Program-made: the position numbers and the translations under genes
Assembly (NCBI GenBank): GCA_938084175.1
Contig: CALKDR010000001.1
Coordinates: forward strand, 1 to 64,000
Reading direction: 5' to 3'
DNA from: an uncultured Campylobacterales bacterium
Lineage (GTDB): Bacteria; Campylobacterota; Campylobacteria; Campylobacterales; Arcobacteraceae
DNA length: 64,000 nt
The notes under the pieces: model-generated
Database searches by the model: none
What the model saw: only the letters and a program-made list of their open reading frames with translations
What the model was told of the DNA's origin: nothing
Shown here: positions 16,137 to 26,062 of the stretch, in pieces
Layout: each line of letters begins with the position of its first letter
Numbering within the stretch: position 1 is the first letter of the stretch

Positions 16137-17209
16137 TTACACTTTATAAACTAAATTAGGCAAGACAAGTGTCCTAGGTAATCTGTTGTTGTAAATTTTG
16201 TAAAATTGTAAACAATTTTTTGATTCAACAAATTTTACTTTTTGTTTATGTTCAGCTTTTTTACCAATATTAAAACTCTCAACTAGTCTGTGATAAACTA
16301 TACATCTTGATCTTTTATCTTGATTTGATTTAAGCACTTCTTGTATGTTCATTTTTATTTTCCTTTCCTAATATTTCTTCATCACATTTTGGACAAAACT
16401 CATGTTCTCCATTTAAATAACCATGAATTTCACATACAGAAAATAAAGGTGTTACTGTAATATATGGTAATTTAAAATTTGTGATAGAGTTTTTTACAAA
16501 CTTACACAAGTATCAATTGAAGATAACTTTCCACTCATATAAAGATGTAAATAGGAATTTGATCTTTTAAATCATCAGGAACTGTCCAATCAATTCTAAT
16601 ATTCCTAAAAAATTTGCCATTTGTCCTAAAGCTTCTCTAAAATGTGAAGAGGGAAGAACTTTCAACTCTTCCTCTTACACCATTAAAACCCTCATCAAGT
16701 AAAACCCGTAAAGACCAACCTGCACAATAGCCGCTTAAACAATCTAAATCATGTATATGATAATCTGCATTTCTGTGTGCATATCCTTCTTCTTTTGAAT
16801 AAATCTTATCTAGCCAATAGTTTGCAATTACTTTTCCCGCACTATTATTTATCAAACCTGCATGAGAATATCCTGTATTTGAATTTGCTTTAATACGCCA
16901 ATCACTACCATTTATATATTCTTGTATCGTTTGACTAGAATTTATATATGTAGTATCGCAATCAATTTGTAATATCTGTTCTCTTTAAATTTTATGTAAA
17001 TGTCTATAAACTATAAAAGATTTCATAACATCAAAATATCTAGCTTTATAGAACTCTTTTTTGTCTTATTAACTCAATCACATTAAAAAAAACTGCTTGA
17101 GAATAAACAATATTCACACTTTTAAATGCTTTTTTTATTACGTCTTCTATTTTATAAGGTTCAAACTTTTGTTTGGAACCATCTCTTTTTAAAATCTCTT
17201 CAATCATTT
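16137..17209 (-). pseudogene. nrdD: decayed anaerobic ribonucleoside-triphosphate reductase
   Basis: From 17209 on the minus strand the ATP-cone is readable (MIEEILKRDGSKQKFEPYKI). Class III core fragments follow: NADYHIHDLDCLSGYCAGWS, HFREALGQMANFLG, IDWTVPDDLKDQIPI and SGKLSSIDTCVSL. The C-terminal zinc region appears as SVCEIHGYLNGEHEFCPKCD, then after a frameshift KRSRCIVYHRLVESFNIGKK. The remnant is about 1 kb, roughly half a normal gene, with large internal deletions and several frameshifts. The glycyl-radical core is lost, so it cannot work. The track ORFs at 16137 and 16637 are pieces of it. Confidence 0.88.
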
Positions 17210-17419
17210 ATTTTCCTTAAAAATATTTGTAAGTATAGATGAGATTTTCTTAATACTAAATAACGCAAATTGTCACAAAAGTGTCATTTTATGGGGCATT
17301 TAATAGGTTTTTAAAGAAGTAAATTTTAAAACTTTTATTTAAATAAAGTCAAATTTAAGTTAGTAATAATGCTAAATCCTATAGAATATCAGCTTTTATT
17401 AATTACAGAGGAAATAATT

Positions 17420-18346
17420 ATGAGACATTTCTTAACATTAGCAGACTATACAAAAGAAGAGATTCTAGAAATATTAGAACTAGCTAAACAAATCAAAGAA
17501 GAGACTAAAAACAAAGAATTCAAAGAATATATGCCAAAGCAAACTCTTGGAATGATTTTTGAAAAAAGTTCTACAAGAACTAGAGTCTCTTTTGAAACTG
17601 GTATTTACCAATTAGGTGGAGTTGGACTTTTCCTTTCATCAAATGATATACAACTTGGACGTGGAGAGCCTTTAAGCGATACATCAAGAGTAATATCATC
17701 TATGGTAGATATGGTTATGATTAGAACTTTTGGACATGAAAAAATTGAAGAATTTACAAAATATTCAAAAGTTCCTGTAATAAATGGCTTAACAACAGAA
17801 TATCATCCTGTACAATTAATGGCTGATTATATGACAATACAAGAAGCAGGTTTGGATAAAGATTTAGTAGTAGCATATGTAGGTGATGGAAATAATCTAG
17901 CTCATTCATGGTTAAACTTATGTGCAAAACTTGGATTTGAACTTAGAATTGCAACACCTAAAGGCTATGAAGTAAACTCTGATATTTTAGAGCGTGCAGA
18001 GGAAATGGCAAAACTTTCAGGTGCTAAAATCATTATTGGAAATGACCCAAAGGAAGCTATAAAAGGTTCAACAGTAGTTACTACTGATACATGGGTTTCA
18101 ATGGGACAAGAAGATGAAAAAGAGCAAAGATTAAAAGATTTTGATGGATATATAGTTGATCAAAATATGATGAATATAGCTCAAGATAAAGCAATCTTCC
18201 TACATTGTTTACCAGCTTATAGAGGTTATGAAGTAAGTGAGGAAGTAATGGAAGGCTCTCAAAGTTTAATTTTTGAAGAAGCAGAAAACAGACTACATGC
18301 ACAAAAAGGTGTTATGGTTTGGTTAGATTCAAAGAGAAACTCATAA
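17420..18346 (+). CDS. argF: ornithine carbamoyltransferase
   Basis: Converts ornithine and carbamoyl phosphate to citrulline in arginine synthesis. I start it at the ATG at 17420 ([11 protein letters not shown]) because AGAGGAAA lies just before it. The track's start adds 17 unsupported residues. At 308 residues it has the usual length. The carbamoyl-phosphate loop STRTR, the HPVQ equivalent of the family, DTWVSMGQ and the ornithine-site HCLPAYRG are all visible. hemN follows after one base. argG, the next step of the pathway, lies at 55.5 kb. Confidence 0.95.
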   Translation: MRHFLTLADYTKEEILEILELAKQIKEETKNKEFKEYMPKQTLGMIFEKSSTRTRVSFETGIYQLGGVGLFLSSNDIQLGRGEPLSDTSRVISSMVDMVMIRTFGHEKIEEFTKYSKVPVINGLTTEYHPVQLMADYMTIQEAGLDKDLVVAYVGDGNNLAHSWLNLCAKLGFELRIATPKGYEVNSDILERAEEMAKLSGAKIIIGNDPKEAIKGSTVVTTDTWVSMGQEDEKEQRLKDFDGYIVDQNMMNIAQDKAIFLHCLPAYRGYEVSEEVMEGSQSLIFEEAENRLHAQKGVMVWLDSKRNS

Positions 18347-18347
18347 G

Positions 18348-19715
18348 ATGATAGATTTTAAAAAATTTGAAAAATACTCAAGACCAGGTCCTAGATATAC
18401 TTCATATCCAACAGCACCTGAATTTTCTGAAGAATTCACACAAGATGATTTAAAAGCATACTACAAAAACCAAAGTGATGATAGAGCACTTTCTATATAT
18501 ATTCATATGCCATTTTGTAGAAGTGCTTGTTATTTTTGTGGATGTAACACTATTTTTACTTCAAAAGAAGAAAAGAAAGTTGAATATATTACATACTTAA
18601 AAAAAGAGTTGAATATATTAAAAAACCATCTAAATACTTCAAGAGAAGTAACTCAAATGCACTTTGGTGGAGGAACACCAACATTTTTCTCTCCGCAACA
18701 ACTTGAAGAGGTTATAAATGCAGTTAAAGAAGTATTTCCAAATTTTAGAGCAGATGCTGAAGTTTCTTGTGAAGTAGATCCAAGATTTTTCACAAAAGAG
18801 CACATGGACGTTTTAAAAGCTGGCGGTTGTAATCGTCTTAGTTTTGGTGTACAAGATTTAGATGAGCAAGTACAAAAAACAATTCATAGAATTCAACCTT
18901 TTGAATTAACTCAAAATGTAATTAAAATAGCAAGAGATGCTGGAATTCACTCCGTTAATACTGATTTAATTTATGGACTTCCTCATCAAACAAAAGAGAG
19001 TTTTAAAAAGACTTTAGAAAAAATGATTACATTAGATACAGACAGATTTGCTGTATTTAATTATGCTCATGTTCCATGGCTTATGAAAACAATGAGAAAG
19101 TTTGATGAATCAACTTTTCCAAAACCTGAAGTTAAGCTTGAAATGTTAAAAGACACAATTGATTTCTTTACATCTAATGGTTATAAAATGGTAGGAATGG
19201 ATCACTTCGCAAAGCCTGAAGATGAGTTATTTAAAGCTATTGAAAAAGGTGAATTACATAGAAACTTCCAAGGTTATACTACAAAAGGTGGAGCAGATTT
19301 AATAGGAATTGGTTTGACTTCTATTGGAAATGGAGTTGATTATTATGCACAGAACTTTAAAGATATTCCTACTTATGAATCTGCTTTAGATAATGGTGAT
19401 TTGCCAGTATTTAAAGGTTACAAATTAAGTGATGATGACCAATTAAGACAATTTGTAATTATGGAACTTATGTCTAACTTCTCTTTAAATATTTCAAGAG
19501 TTGAAAATGAGTTTAAAATTAATTTTAAAGAATACTTTTTGGATGCTATTGAAGCTTTACAAGAATTTGTTGATGCACAACTTGTAGAAATAAATGATGA
19601 GAGTATTCAAGTTTCTCAAACAGGAACTATGCTAATTAGAAATATTTGTATGCCATTTGATGCATATTTAAATAAAATACCTGAAAATAAAAGAAGATTT
19701 TCTAAGACTATTTAG
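18348..19715 (+). CDS. hemN: oxygen-independent coproporphyrinogen III oxidase
   Basis: Radical-SAM enzyme that decarboxylates coproporphyrinogen III to protoporphyrinogen IX without oxygen. The 455-residue length is that of true HemN. The Fe-S motif is CRSACYFCGC, the SAM-binding glycine motif is HFGGGTPTF, and the N-terminal GPRYTSYPTAPEF segment is typical. It begins one base after the argF stop, so the two are likely cotranscribed. A hairpin overlaps its stop. Confidence 0.95.
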   Translation: MIDFKKFEKYSRPGPRYTSYPTAPEFSEEFTQDDLKAYYKNQSDDRALSIYIHMPFCRSACYFCGCNTIFTSKEEKKVEYITYLKKELNILKNHLNTSREVTQMHFGGGTPTFFSPQQLEEVINAVKEVFPNFRADAEVSCEVDPRFFTKEHMDVLKAGGCNRLSFGVQDLDEQVQKTIHRIQPFELTQNVIKIARDAGIHSVNTDLIYGLPHQTKESFKKTLEKMITLDTDRFAVFNYAHVPWLMKTMRKFDESTFPKPEVKLEMLKDTIDFFTSNGYKMVGMDHFAKPEDELFKAIEKGELHRNFQGYTTKGGADLIGIGLTSIGNGVDYYAQNFKDIPTYESALDNGDLPVFKGYKLSDDDQLRQFVIMELMSNFSLNISRVENEFKINFKEYFLDAIEALQEFVDAQLVEINDESIQVSQTGTMLIRNICMPFDAYLNKIPENKRRFSKTI

Positions 19716-19728
19716 TCTTAGTTTCTTT
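19702..19728 (+). terminator. intrinsic terminator after hemN
   Basis: CTAAGACTA (19702-19710) pairs with TAGTCTTAG (19713-19721) and is followed by TTTCTTTTT. The stem contains the hemN stop codon. Confidence 0.75.
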
Positions 19729-19849
19729 TTATTAAACTGCCGAATTTAACTCTACTACAAGCCCCTTTTATCAACTCTTAACCAACATTTTAGTATATTT
19801 TCTTTTTATTATAAATATTAAAATTTTTTAAACAAAAGGTTATATAAAA

Positions 19850-21145
19850 GTGTCAATAAATAAATTTAATTACACAGCTGTATCAGATGCCTGTGTTAAA
19901 TGTGGAAAATGTAAGCCTGTATGTACAATCTTTAATATAAACCAAGATGAAACAACAAGTCCTAGGGGATTTATTGATTTATTAGGTGCTTATGAAAGAG
20001 ATGAATTAGAACTAGATCAAAATGCAAAAGATATTTTTGAATCATGTTTTTTATGTACAAACTGTGTTGAAGAGTGCCCTATTGATTTACCAACTGATAT
20101 GGTAATAGAGCAAGTTAGAGCTGATATTGCAAAGAAATTTGGAATTGCATGGTATAAAAGGTTATTCTTTTGGCTTTTAAGACATAGAAAAATAATGGAT
20201 ATGATGTCAAGAATGGGTTGGATGTTCCAAACATGTGCATTAAAACTTGATAAAGATAAACAATCAGCAGAACCTAGATTCTCTCTTCCTATTGTAAAAA
20301 AAGATAGAGTTTTACCATTTGCTGATATGAGAAGTTTTTTAAATAAATATCCTCAAAATATCTTTGCAAAAAACAAGAAGGAAGAAGTTGGTAAAAAGAA
20401 TAAAGTTGCAATTTTTATTGGATGTATGAGTAATTATACATATACAAAAACAGGTGATTCACTTGTAAAAATTCTTAAAAAACTTGAACTTGATATTATG
20501 ATTCCTAAGAAACAATTATGTTGTGGAGCGCCTGCATATTTTACAGGTGCTTTTGATACAGTTGATTATTTAACAAAGAAAAATATTGAATATTTTGAAT
20601 CTTGGATTGATGATGTTGATGCTGTAATTATCCCAGAAGCTACATGTTCTGCTATGATTAACCAAGATTGGGAACATTTTTTACATGATCAGCCCAAATG
20701 GCAAGCACGTGCTGTTAAGCTTTCAAAAAAGATTTTTATGGCTACAAAATGGCTTGATGATAACACACAACTTCGAGATATTTTAGCGCAAAGTAAAAAA
20801 ACAATAGATACAACAGTAACTTATCATGATCCTTGTCATGCTAAAAAAATGCAAGGTGTTTGGAAGGAACCACGAAATTTATTAAAACAAAATTATGTTT
20901 TAACTGAAATGAGTGATTCTAATAGATGTTGTGGTTTTGGTGGAGTTACTATGCAAACGGAAAAATATGATTTTGCAAAAGCAGCAGGACTTCCAAAAGC
21001 AGCAATGATTAAAGAAACTAAAGCACAAGTTGTAAGTGCTGAGTGTTCTGCTTGTAGAATGCAAATCACAAACTCACTATATCTTTCAGATGTAGATGTA
21101 CAATTTAAAAATCCAATTGAGTTAATTGCAGAGGCACTTGATTAG
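19850..21145 (+). CDS. (Fe-S)-binding heterodisulfide-reductase-like protein (GlcF/LutA type)
   Basis: 431-residue protein with two N-terminal 4Fe-4S motifs (CVKCGKCKPVC, about residues 15-25, and CFLCTNCVEECP, about residues 65-76). Two CCG domains follow, with hallmarks CCGAPAY and CCGFGGVT. This is the layout of the electron-transfer subunit of glycolate or lactate oxidase systems and of HdrD-like proteins. No flavin dehydrogenase partner is adjacent, so the donor is unknown. The start is GTG, with AAAGG about 9 bases upstream. lgt follows at a one-base gap if lgt starts at 21147. Confidence 0.88.
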   Translation: MSINKFNYTAVSDACVKCGKCKPVCTIFNINQDETTSPRGFIDLLGAYERDELELDQNAKDIFESCFLCTNCVEECPIDLPTDMVIEQVRADIAKKFGIAWYKRLFFWLLRHRKIMDMMSRMGWMFQTCALKLDKDKQSAEPRFSLPIVKKDRVLPFADMRSFLNKYPQNIFAKNKKEEVGKKNKVAIFIGCMSNYTYTKTGDSLVKILKKLELDIMIPKKQLCCGAPAYFTGAFDTVDYLTKKNIEYFESWIDDVDAVIIPEATCSAMINQDWEHFLHDQPKWQARAVKLSKKIFMATKWLDDNTQLRDILAQSKKTIDTTVTYHDPCHAKKMQGVWKEPRNLLKQNYVLTEMSDSNRCCGFGGVTMQTEKYDFAKAAGLPKAAMIKETKAQVVSAECSACRMQITNSLYLSDVDVQFKNPIELIAEALD

Positions 21146-21146
21146 A

Positions 21147-21977
21147 ATGCAGGAATTTTGGCAAAATATATATTCAAATTTTGATCCAGTAGCTATTAAT
21201 TTAGGACCCGTACCAGTTCATTGGTACGGAATTATGTATGCATTAGCTTTAATATCTGCAATATTTGTAGCAAAATGGTTTATTAAACATGATAAACTAA
21301 ATATTACAAATGATTTATTTGATTCATATATTTGGTGGGCTGAAATAGGTGTTATTTTAGGAGCACGATTAGGATATATACTTTTTTATGATACAAATAC
21401 TATGTATTATCTAAAAAATCCTTGGCAAATATTTAATCCTTATATTGATGGTGTTTATACAGGAATTGCTGGTATGAGTTACCATGGAGCATTTATTGGG
21501 TTTATAATAGCATCTGTACTATTTTGTAGAAAAAACAAAGTGTCTTTTTGGTTTATAACAGATATTGCAGTTTTAGGTATTTCAGCAGCTTATGTCTTTG
21601 GAAGAATAGGTAACTTCTTTAATCAAGAACTTATTGGTCGTGTTACTGATGTTCCTTGGGGAATTTATGTAGGACAGACTTTAAGACATCCTTCGCAACT
21701 TTATGAAGCAATACTTGAAGGTTTACTTGTATTTGCTATTTTGGTATATTTTAGAAAGAAAAAATCTTTTGACGGTCAATTAGCACTCATGTATGGGATT
21801 TTATACTCATTTATGAGAATAGTAGCTGAGTTTTTTAGACAACCAGATATTCAATTAGGTTTTATATACAGTAATTGGCTTACAATGGGTATTTTACAAT
21901 CTTCAGTAGTTTTATTAGTTTGTACGATTGTTTATTACCAAATGGGTAAAAAGAAAGTGGTAGCAATAAAAAAATAG
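21147..21977 (+). CDS. lgt: prolipoprotein diacylglyceryl transferase
   Basis: Inner-membrane enzyme that moves diacylglycerol from phosphatidylglycerol to the lipobox cysteine of prolipoproteins. I start it at the ATG at 21147 (MQEFWQNIYSNFDPVAINLG). The track's earlier start overlaps the previous gene and lacks family support. The Lgt signature is seen in VFGRIGNFFNQELIGR. YGIMYALAL, HGAFIGF and the terminal helices are also typical. At 276 residues the length is normal. An inverted repeat follows the stop. Confidence 0.94.
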   Translation: MQEFWQNIYSNFDPVAINLGPVPVHWYGIMYALALISAIFVAKWFIKHDKLNITNDLFDSYIWWAEIGVILGARLGYILFYDTNTMYYLKNPWQIFNPYIDGVYTGIAGMSYHGAFIGFIIASVLFCRKNKVSFWFITDIAVLGISAAYVFGRIGNFFNQELIGRVTDVPWGIYVGQTLRHPSQLYEAILEGLLVFAILVYFRKKKSFDGQLALMYGILYSFMRIVAEFFRQPDIQLGFIYSNWLTMGILQSSVVLLVCTIVYYQMGKKKVVAIKK

Positions 21978-22000
21978 TTAACTTTTGTGTTAACCATTTT
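21971..22000. terminator. weak bidirectional terminator between lgt and the zinc-finger gene
   Basis: AAAATAGTTAAC (21971-21982) and GTTAACCATTTT (21989-22000) pair with one mismatch around a 6-base loop, at the meeting point of two convergent genes. The stem is short, so confidence is modest. Confidence 0.45.
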
Positions 22001-22253
22001 CTTCAACAAATCCAGCTTCGATAGCTAATTCATTTATTTTATTTTTTAGTAAATCTAATCTCCAACCATGTCGACTAGCAAAATTTTCGATTTCTACTTC
22101 TCTTTGTTCAGGAGTACAAAAAACAAAAATTCTTTTTAAGAATGGTTTTGGCACTTGAATTGCAATTAACTGAAAATAGTTTTCTTTACAACTTCTTGAG
22201 CAAAAAGCTTTACTCATAGCTATCTTTTTTTTACAAAAAGGACAATGGGACAT
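21990..22253 (-). CDS. small zinc-ribbon protein, 87 aa
   Basis: N-terminal CPFCKKK...AFCSRSC makes a compact four-cysteine zinc site within the first 27 residues. A helical, basic remainder follows (FLKRIFVFCTPEQREVEIENFASRHGW). No known family is recognised with certainty. The ATG shares one base with the stop of a short upstream reading frame (TAATG), suggesting coupling. Confidence 0.72.
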   Translation of the reverse strand: MSHCPFCKKKIAMSKAFCSRSCKENYFQLIAIQVPKPFLKRIFVFCTPEQREVEIENFASRHGWRLDLLKNKINELAIEAGFVEENG

Positions 22254-22408
22254 TATTTATTACCTTTTAATATTAATTTGTAGAACTTTGCATTTGTTAT
22301 ATCTTGAAGAAGTTTTGGATCTAGATCATGTAAAGCTATAATATCAGTATCTTTACCATCCATAATCCAAGCTTTTGAGGAGTCTATTAAAACTTCTTTT
22401 TCAAACAT
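22253..22408 (-). CDS. short acidic protein upstream of the zinc-ribbon gene (start uncertain)
   Basis: Missing from the track. The frame reads MFEKEVLIDSSKAWIMDGKD...TNAKFYKLILKGNK and stops exactly at the next start. It looks protein-like further upstream too (NTEELIVSKEELVQ), but an in-frame TAA then blocks it and no ATG, GTG or TTG lies between. The natural start may have been lost, or translation may begin at the internal ATG (51 codons). The family is not recognised. Confidence 0.5.
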   Translation of the reverse strand: MFEKEVLIDSSKAWIMDGKDTDIIALHDLDPKLLQDITNAKFYKLILKGNK

Positions 22409-22486
22409 TTGAACAAGCTCTTCTTTAGAAACGATTAATTCTTCCGTATTATAACTTTTTTATTGATATTATGCAAATCGATAAGA

Positions 22487-23191
22487 TTAAGAATTCTTAA
22501 AAATATCGATTGTATAACCCTTATTAGAGTGGTTTCTAATAATTTCATAATAAGTTTTTTGTCTAATTTTATTTACAATATTTCTCATTGTATAAATAGA
22601 CATATCCTTACCTTTCCAAACAACATCTTTAATTAAGTCGTAATCTACAATATCAGTTCTTTTAGAAATTAGTAGTTTTAAGAAAGACTTTTCTAATCTT
22701 GTAAAGTCAACTAAAGTTCCACCTGATTTAAAGAATTGATCTCTATATTCGTCAAAATAGATTCCACCTTGGAATTCAATTTTATCACCTCTTTTTGTTT
22801 GATTAAGACACATAATAACAGATAATCTAATATCTTTTGGTCTTAATGGTTTTGATAGAAAAGTATATGCACTGTAATTAACAGCTGTAACTATATCTTC
22901 ATTATTATCTGAATCAGAAATAATAATTTTTGGTAATGTAGGTGCTAACTCTTCTAATTCTGAACAAAGCTCAGGAAAACTTACGCCTTCAATAACTGTA
23001 TCAATAATAACCATGTCATATGAATTAGAACAAGCTAATTCCATAGCATCATTCATATTACTTGCAATTTTTAATTCTTTAAAATAGTCATCAAACTCAT
23101 TTTCTATAGTTTCATGTATTTTTTCGTCACTACTAATGATAAGTAGTTTAGCGTTGTATAATTTTCTTATATTTTTTACTGTTTTTAACAT
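22487..23191 (-). CDS. orphan response regulator with winged-helix output domain
   Basis: 234 residues: a receiver domain (about residues 14-130) and an OmpR-like winged helix (about residues 140-232). The acidic pocket reads SSDE, the putative phosphoacceptor is the Asp in MVIIDTVIEG, the conserved serine is in IIISDSD, and the lysine is in FLSKPLRP. The output domain ends with the typical IVNKIRQKTYYEIIRNHSNKGY wing. No histidine kinase is adjacent. It lies downstream of polA on the same strand after a 104-base gap. It may be an essential-type orphan regulator, but the target is unknown. Confidence 0.85.
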   Translation of the reverse strand: MLKTVKNIRKLYNAKLLIISSDEKIHETIENEFDDYFKELKIASNMNDAMELACSNSYDMVIIDTVIEGVSFPELCSELEELAPTLPKIIISDSDNNEDIVTAVNYSAYTFLSKPLRPKDIRLSVIMCLNQTKRGDKIEFQGGIYFDEYRDQFFKSGGTLVDFTRLEKSFLKLLISKRTDIVDYDLIKDVVWKGKDMSIYTMRNIVNKIRQKTYYEIIRNHSNKGYTIDIFKNS

Positions 23192-23295
23192 TTAAACTCT
23201 TTTTGAATATTGATTTAAGCCATAATAATAACAAAAAAAACTTAATAAGTCAAAATATATGTGGGATATTTTACAATATTAAGAAAATCAACAGA

Positions 23296-25974
23296 CTACT
23301 TTAAATCTTGCCAAGAATCACCAATACAGCTAGACACCTTTAATGGGATATTTAGAGTAAAAATATTCTCCATTATTTCTTCTAAATCTTTTGTTATTTT
23401 TTCTACCTCATTTTCTTCAATTTCAAAAATTAATTCATCATGAATCTGTAGTAACATGCTCATTTTTTGATTATTTTTATATTTTTCATGAATTTTTATC
23501 ATTGATAACTTTATTAAATCTGCTGCAGATCCTTGAAATAATGTATTTACAGATTCTCTTAAATAGGCTGCTTTTTGCATTCCATTTGCAGAATCAAAAT
23601 CAAATAATCTTTTTCTCTTTAATAATGTCTCAACATAACCATCTTTAAAAGCACCCTCTTCTATAGATTTTAAATAATCTTTTATGCTTACAAAAGCTTC
23701 AAAATATGATTCTATATATGTTTTTGCCTCTTTTGTTGTAATTCCTAAAGTATCAGCTAGTTTCTTACTACCCATTCCATATAATAATCCAAAGTTAATA
23801 GATTTAGCAACTGATCTTTTTTCCTTTGCATTCTCTTCACCAAAAATTTTAACTGATGTTTGATAATGTATATCTTCTCCTGAATTAAATGCTTCAACTA
23901 AAGCTTCATCACCACTAAAGTGTGCAAGTAATCTTAATTCAATTTGTGAGTAATCAATTCCTACAAGCTTATAACCATCTCTTGGAATAAAAGCAGATCT
24001 AATTAAAGCTCCTGCTTCACTTCTAACTGGAATGTTCTGTAAATTAGGGTTTTTTGAGCTTAATCTTCCTGTAGCTGTTCCTGTTTGTAAAAATGATGTA
24101 TATATTCTATTTTCATTATTACTAAGACCAAGGCTTAATAATGGCTCAATATATGTAGATTGTAGTTTAAAAGCTTCTCTATACTTTAATAATAAAGGAA
24201 TTATCTCATGTTCATCTAATAACTTATGTAATACAACTTCATTTGTACTATAACCTGTTTTTGTTTTCTTTGATGGTGGCAATTTTAATGTTTCAAAAAG
24301 TATACTTCCTAATTGCTTTGGAGAATTAATATTAAATTCTGTTCCAGCAGCTTCATATATTTTACTTACTAAATTTTGTATAGTTTTTGTATTAGTCACT
24401 TTTAAGTTTTCAAGTATGCTTACATCTACTTTAATACCGTTTTCAAACATATTTGCTAAAACATAAATAAAATCAAATTCTACTTCTTTTGCTAAATCTA
24501 GTAATATCTTATTATCTTCTTGGGTAAACTCTTCTAATTGCTTTTTATAAAGTTTTAAAGTCATAAGAGCATCTTCTGCTGCATACTCACAAGCTTTAGA
24601 AACTTCTACATTTGAGAAGTTTTCACCTTTTTTAACAGTATCTTTAAAAGCAATCATTTTATGGTCGAAGTATTTTTCTATTTGAAAATCAAGCCCTACT
24701 CTTTGACTTGTATTTAAAAGCCAAGATAAAATCATAGTATCAGCATATAATTTTAATTCAATTCTTAGATTAAACTTTACTATTTCGTAATCATATTTAA
24801 AGTTTTGTAATACTAGTTTGTGTTCATTTAGTAAATTAATTGCTTTTTTAGCACTTTCAATTGATATTTGATCAGGAGCTCCTAAATAAAAATGTGCAAT
24901 TGGAGCATAATAAGCTTTCGTATCTTCATAAGAGAAAGAAAATCCAACAATTTCTGCATTCTTAGTATCAATATCTGTAGTTTCTGTATCAAAGGCTACA
25001 ATAGAATCTTTAGGAATTGAATTAATTATTTTGAATAACTCTTTTTCATCATTTAATAAAATGTATTCTGTTTTAAGTTCTTCTTTTGGTGCTGGCATTT
25101 CAGTTTTGTAATTTAAACCTTCTTTATTAACACGTTCAACAACTCTATTTAATCCATATTCAATTAATGTATCTTGAATCTTTAATATAGGATTTTCCAC
25201 TGGTAAATGAAACTCTTCTAAATTATCAATGCAATGACAATCTTTTGATAATGTTACTAATTGTTTTGAAATGTATGCTAACTCTTTACCTTCTGTTAAA
25301 AGTGTTTGCCATCTTTTTTTCTCAATGTTTTCTAAGTTATCATAAATATTATCTAGATCGTTAAACTGCTCAATTAAAGCTTGTGCAGTTTTAGCACCTA
25401 CTCCTTTAACTCCAGGAACATTATCAGCACTATCACCTAATAATGATTGGTAATCAGTAAATTGTTTTGGATACACACCATATTTATCAAAACAAGTTTT
25501 TTCATCAATTACTGATCTTTTAATAGGATCAAATAGAAAAATACCTTCTTCTATTAATTGGTATAAGTCTTTATCATGTGAAACTACTCTAACTTCTAGA
25601 CCTTTATCTTTTGCATCTTTAGCAATAGATGCAATAACATCATCAGCTTCAAAACCAGTTCTGATTGCAGTTTTGAAATCCATTTTTTCAATCCATTCAA
25701 TTGCAATTGGAAGTTGTTTTAATAAATCTTCTGGAACATCAGGTCTATGACCTTTATATTCAGTATAAATATCATTTCTGAATGTAGGTCCTTTAGCATC
25801 AAGTGCAAATACAATATAGTCTGTTTCAAAATCTTTACCAACATTTGATATAAAGTTCATAAATCCTGTTAATAATCCTGTTGGAAATCCATCTTTTGAT
25901 TTTAATGGTGGTAAGGCATAAAAACTTCTAAATAAAAATCCAAATGTATCGATAACTGTTATAGTTTTTTTCAT
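23296..25974 (-). CDS. polA: DNA polymerase I
   Basis: 892 residues with three domains: 5'-nuclease (about 1-290; GVKGVGAKTA helix-hairpin-helix), 3'-5' exonuclease (about 300-490) and polymerase (about 510-892). Exo I is intact (FDTETTDID, near residue 328), so proofreading should be active. Polymerase motif A is VGIDYSQIELRLLAHFSGD, motif B contains KSINFGLLYGMG, and motif C is QIHDELIFEIEE. It functions in Okazaki-fragment processing and repair. It is divergent from kdsB. Confidence 0.96.
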   Translation of the reverse strand: MKKTITVIDTFGFLFRSFYALPPLKSKDGFPTGLLTGFMNFISNVGKDFETDYIVFALDAKGPTFRNDIYTEYKGHRPDVPEDLLKQLPIAIEWIEKMDFKTAIRTGFEADDVIASIAKDAKDKGLEVRVVSHDKDLYQLIEEGIFLFDPIKRSVIDEKTCFDKYGVYPKQFTDYQSLLGDSADNVPGVKGVGAKTAQALIEQFNDLDNIYDNLENIEKKRWQTLLTEGKELAYISKQLVTLSKDCHCIDNLEEFHLPVENPILKIQDTLIEYGLNRVVERVNKEGLNYKTEMPAPKEELKTEYILLNDEKELFKIINSIPKDSIVAFDTETTDIDTKNAEIVGFSFSYEDTKAYYAPIAHFYLGAPDQISIESAKKAINLLNEHKLVLQNFKYDYEIVKFNLRIELKLYADTMILSWLLNTSQRVGLDFQIEKYFDHKMIAFKDTVKKGENFSNVEVSKACEYAAEDALMTLKLYKKQLEEFTQEDNKILLDLAKEVEFDFIYVLANMFENGIKVDVSILENLKVTNTKTIQNLVSKIYEAAGTEFNINSPKQLGSILFETLKLPPSKKTKTGYSTNEVVLHKLLDEHEIIPLLLKYREAFKLQSTYIEPLLSLGLSNNENRIYTSFLQTGTATGRLSSKNPNLQNIPVRSEAGALIRSAFIPRDGYKLVGIDYSQIELRLLAHFSGDEALVEAFNSGEDIHYQTSVKIFGEENAKEKRSVAKSINFGLLYGMGSKKLADTLGITTKEAKTYIESYFEAFVSIKDYLKSIEEGAFKDGYVETLLKRKRLFDFDSANGMQKAAYLRESVNTLFQGSAADLIKLSMIKIHEKYKNNQKMSMLLQIHDELIFEIEENEVEKITKDLEEIMENIFTLNIPLKVSSCIGDSWQDLK

Positions 25975-26062
25975 AAATTTCTTCTTTCATATTCTTCTTT
26001 AAAGATTTTATAATATAATAATATCACTAAAAATAAGGTTTTATAAAACTCAAGGAATAGAA

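Noticed and set aside
16137-16352. 71-residue ORF as an independent gene
   Set aside because: Its centre matches the NrdD C-terminal segment after a frameshift, so it is part of the nrdD pseudogene.
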